A DNA stretch of 6,578 nucleotides from Gammaproteobacteria bacterium (GTDB lineage Bacteria > Pseudomonadota > Gammaproteobacteria > Granulosicoccales > Granulosicoccaceae), in contig JAGRHW010000201.1 in assembly GCA_020444765.1 (NCBI GenBank), positions 1 through 6,578 on the forward strand, read 5' to 3'. The first letter of the stretch is position 1. Each line of letters starts with the position of its first letter. Below, piece by piece: positions 5,358-6,578 of the stretch. The position numbers and the translations under genes were made by a program. The notes under the pieces are model-generated. The model made no database searches. It saw nothing but the letters and a program-made list of their open reading frames with translations, and was not told the DNA's origin.

Positions 5358-6497
5358 GTACTGCATCAGCTTCTGCCGGGCAATGATGACCTTCATGATG
5401 TTGGCCGTGCCGTCGCCGATCTGCAGCCCCATCACATCCCGGTAGCGTTGTCCGAAGCCGTAGTCGGCGCCATAGCCGCCATGGCCGTGGGTCAGTAAAC
5501 ACTGGTGGATAATGTCGCAGGCCAGTTTGGGCGCCCACCATTTACACATGGCAGCCTCCGCGGTGTGCGGCATGCCCTGATCCTTGAGCCAGAGAGTGCG
5601 CAGGCAGAGCAGGCGGCAGGCTTCGTAAAGGGTTTCCGACTCGGCCAGCGGAAAGCTTACACCCTGGAACTCGGCGATCGTTTTGCCGAAGGCCTCGCGC
5701 TCCTGGGCATAACGCCAGGTTTCGTCGAGAGAGGCGCGGGCCACGGCCAGGCACTGTAGACCGATCAGGGCCCGGCTGTAATCGAAACCCTGCATGACCT
5801 GCACAAACCCCTGTCCCTCATCACCCAATAACAGGTTTTCGCTCAGGCGGACCTGATCGAAGAAAATCGAACCCCGGCCGACCGGGCGTGTACCGATGTC
5901 GTCGAACTGGGTGCGGCTGATGCCCGGCAGATCCATCGGCACCAGAAAGGCGCTGATGCCGCGGGCACCATCCGCTTCAGAGCCGGTGCGTGCGAATACC
6001 ACTGTAACATGGGATTGGGTGGCCATAGAGATCGAGGTTTTCTCGCCCGATAAAATAAAATCACGGCCGTCACGCTCAGCTTTGAGTTTAAGGTTGGCGG
6101 CATCGGAGCCGGCGCCGGGTTCGGTAAGCGCGATCGCGATCGACTTGTCACCGGACACGACCTGCGCCAGCCAGTCCCGCGCCTCATCTGAACGGGCGTG
6201 CGAAAAGACGATCTGTCCGCACAGTGACGCCAGCAGGTTGACGTAAGCGACATTAAAATCGCCGTATGCAATCTGCTCCATCAGCAAACCGCTGGTCAGA
6301 CAATCAACGCCCAGACCGCCTGCTTCCTCAGGCAACTCCGACCCGAGAAAACCCATCTGCCCCATGGCGGAAATGATCTCAGGCTCTATGCACTCCGCCT
6401 TCTCACGTGCCCGGTAACCCGGAGCGAGCTGCTCCCTGGCAAAGCGTGCGGCGGCATCAACCAGCGCCTGTTGTTCGGAACTCAGACTGAAGTCCAT
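5349..6497 (-). CDS. aliB: acyl-CoA dehydrogenase, probable cyclohexanecarboxyl-CoA dehydrogenase
   Basis: A FAD-dependent acyl-CoA dehydrogenase of 382 residues. Proposed reaction: cyclohexanecarboxyl-CoA to cyclohex-1-ene-1-carboxyl-CoA, electrons going to ETF. Seen: a normal N-terminal helical domain, FAD/substrate signature ALTEPGAGSDAAN (123-135), GEKTSISMATQSHVTVVFAR (151-170), REAFGKTIAEFQ (267-278), HGHGGYGADYG (337-347), and IGDGTANI (360-367). In the last motif Asp362 stands where most family members have the catalytic Glu; I recall Asp reported at this place in cyclohexanecarboxyl-CoA dehydrogenases, which supports the aliB call. Two ATGs are possible: 6503 is directly against GGAGG, whereas 6497 has it at 6 nt and gives the usual MDFSLS start, so I chose 6497. 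It has its own promoter and converges on badR. It could act on another cyclic or branched acyl-CoA; the class is sure, the substrate moderately so. Confidence 0.9.
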   Translation of the reverse strand: MDFSLSSEQQALVDAAARFAREQLAPGYRAREKAECIEPEIISAMGQMGFLGSELPEEAGGLGVDCLTSGLLMEQIAYGDFNVAYVNLLASLCGQIVFSHARSDEARDWLAQVVSGDKSIAIALTEPGAGSDAANLKLKAERDGRDFILSGEKTSISMATQSHVTVVFARTGSEADGARGISAFLVPMDLPGISRTQFDDIGTRPVGRGSIFFDQVRLSENLLLGDEGQGFVQVMQGFDYSRALIGLQCLAVARASLDETWRYAQEREAFGKTIAEFQGVSFPLAESETLYEACRLLCLRTLWLKDQGMPHTAEAAMCKWWAPKLACDIIHQCLLTHGHGGYGADYGFGQRYRDVMGLQIGDGTANIMKVIIARQKLMQYRA

Positions 6498-6527
6498 CGC
6501 CATCCTCCACCTGTTGTTATTTGGCTC

Positions 6528-6556
6528 AGATTAGGAAGAGACAGGATTTATGTCAA
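6528..6556 (-). promoter_or_regulatory. sigma-70-type promoter of the aliB-like gene
   Basis: On the minus strand a perfect TTGACA (6551-6556) is followed by a 17-nt spacer and TAATCT (6528-6533, 3 of 6 matches to TATAAT). A start of transcription near 6521 would leave a leader of about 24 nt that contains the AGGTGGAGG ribosome-binding site. The surrounding AT-rich DNA (6498-6578) holds no gene. Confidence 0.6.
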
Positions 6557-6567
6557 GTAGTTTACTT
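6555..6567. promoter_or_regulatory. 13-bp palindrome overlapping the -35 box, candidate operator
   Basis: AAGTA and TACTT are perfect inverted arms around a 3-bp centre. On the minus strand the last two bases of the palindrome are the first two of the TTGACA -35 box, so a protein bound here would affect polymerase directly. The size and symmetry suit a dimeric winged-helix or TetR-like regulator. Which regulator binds is unknown; the adjacent BadR-like protein is one candidate. Confidence 0.45.
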
Positions 6568-6578
6568 AAAATTATATA

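Noticed and set aside
6127..6138. GCGATCGCGATC run containing the cyanobacterial HIP1 octamer GCGATCGC.
   Set aside because: It is a single occurrence inside a coding region with ordinary Ala-Ile-Ala-Ile codons, with no excess of the octamer elsewhere in the window.

Overview
The window is a catabolic locus for alicyclic carboxylic acids, of the cyclohexanecarboxylate / lower benzoyl-CoA (bad/ali) type first described in Rhodopseudomonas palustris. The DNA is moderately GC-rich with Shine-Dalgarno sites ahead of the genes, and every protein has a proteobacterial look. The exact lineage (alpha, beta or gamma) cannot be settled from the sequence. There are no mobile elements, RNA genes or CRISPR arrays, and the coding density is high.

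Layout from left to right. Positions 2-4764 hold five genes on the minus strand that read like one operon starting at badH: badH (3997-4764), badI (3175-3957), an acyl-CoA dehydrogenase (1976-3133), a nitroreductase-family flavoprotein (1237-1926) and a 3-hydroxyacyl-CoA dehydrogenase (2-1168, running off the left edge). The gaps are 39, 41, 49 and 68 nt. A 106-bp divergent promoter region separates badH from a plus-strand MarR-family regulator (4871-5341, badR-like). Converging on badR with a 7-nt gap is a second acyl-CoA dehydrogenase on the minus strand (5349-6497, aliB-like). It has its own good promoter near the right edge, overlapped by a 13-bp palindrome.

How the genes fit together (inference from known families). 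The aliB-like enzyme would oxidise cyclohexanecarboxyl-CoA to cyclohex-1-ene-carboxyl-CoA. A hydratase (BadK, not in the window) would add water. BadH would oxidise the alcohol to 2-ketocyclohexanecarboxyl-CoA, and BadI would open the ring to pimeloyl-CoA. The acyl-CoA dehydrogenase and 3-hydroxyacyl-CoA dehydrogenase further down the operon would then start beta-oxidation of pimeloyl-CoA. The first of these has a glutaryl-CoA-dehydrogenase-like arginine suited to a dicarboxylic substrate. The CoA ligase (AliA) is also absent from the window.

The most interesting points are an Asp in place of the usual catalytic Glu in the aliB-like enzyme, the apparent fusion of ring-opening and dicarboxylate beta-oxidation genes into one operon, an unexplained nitroreductase inside that operon, and two candidate operators. 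No wholly unknown system is evident.
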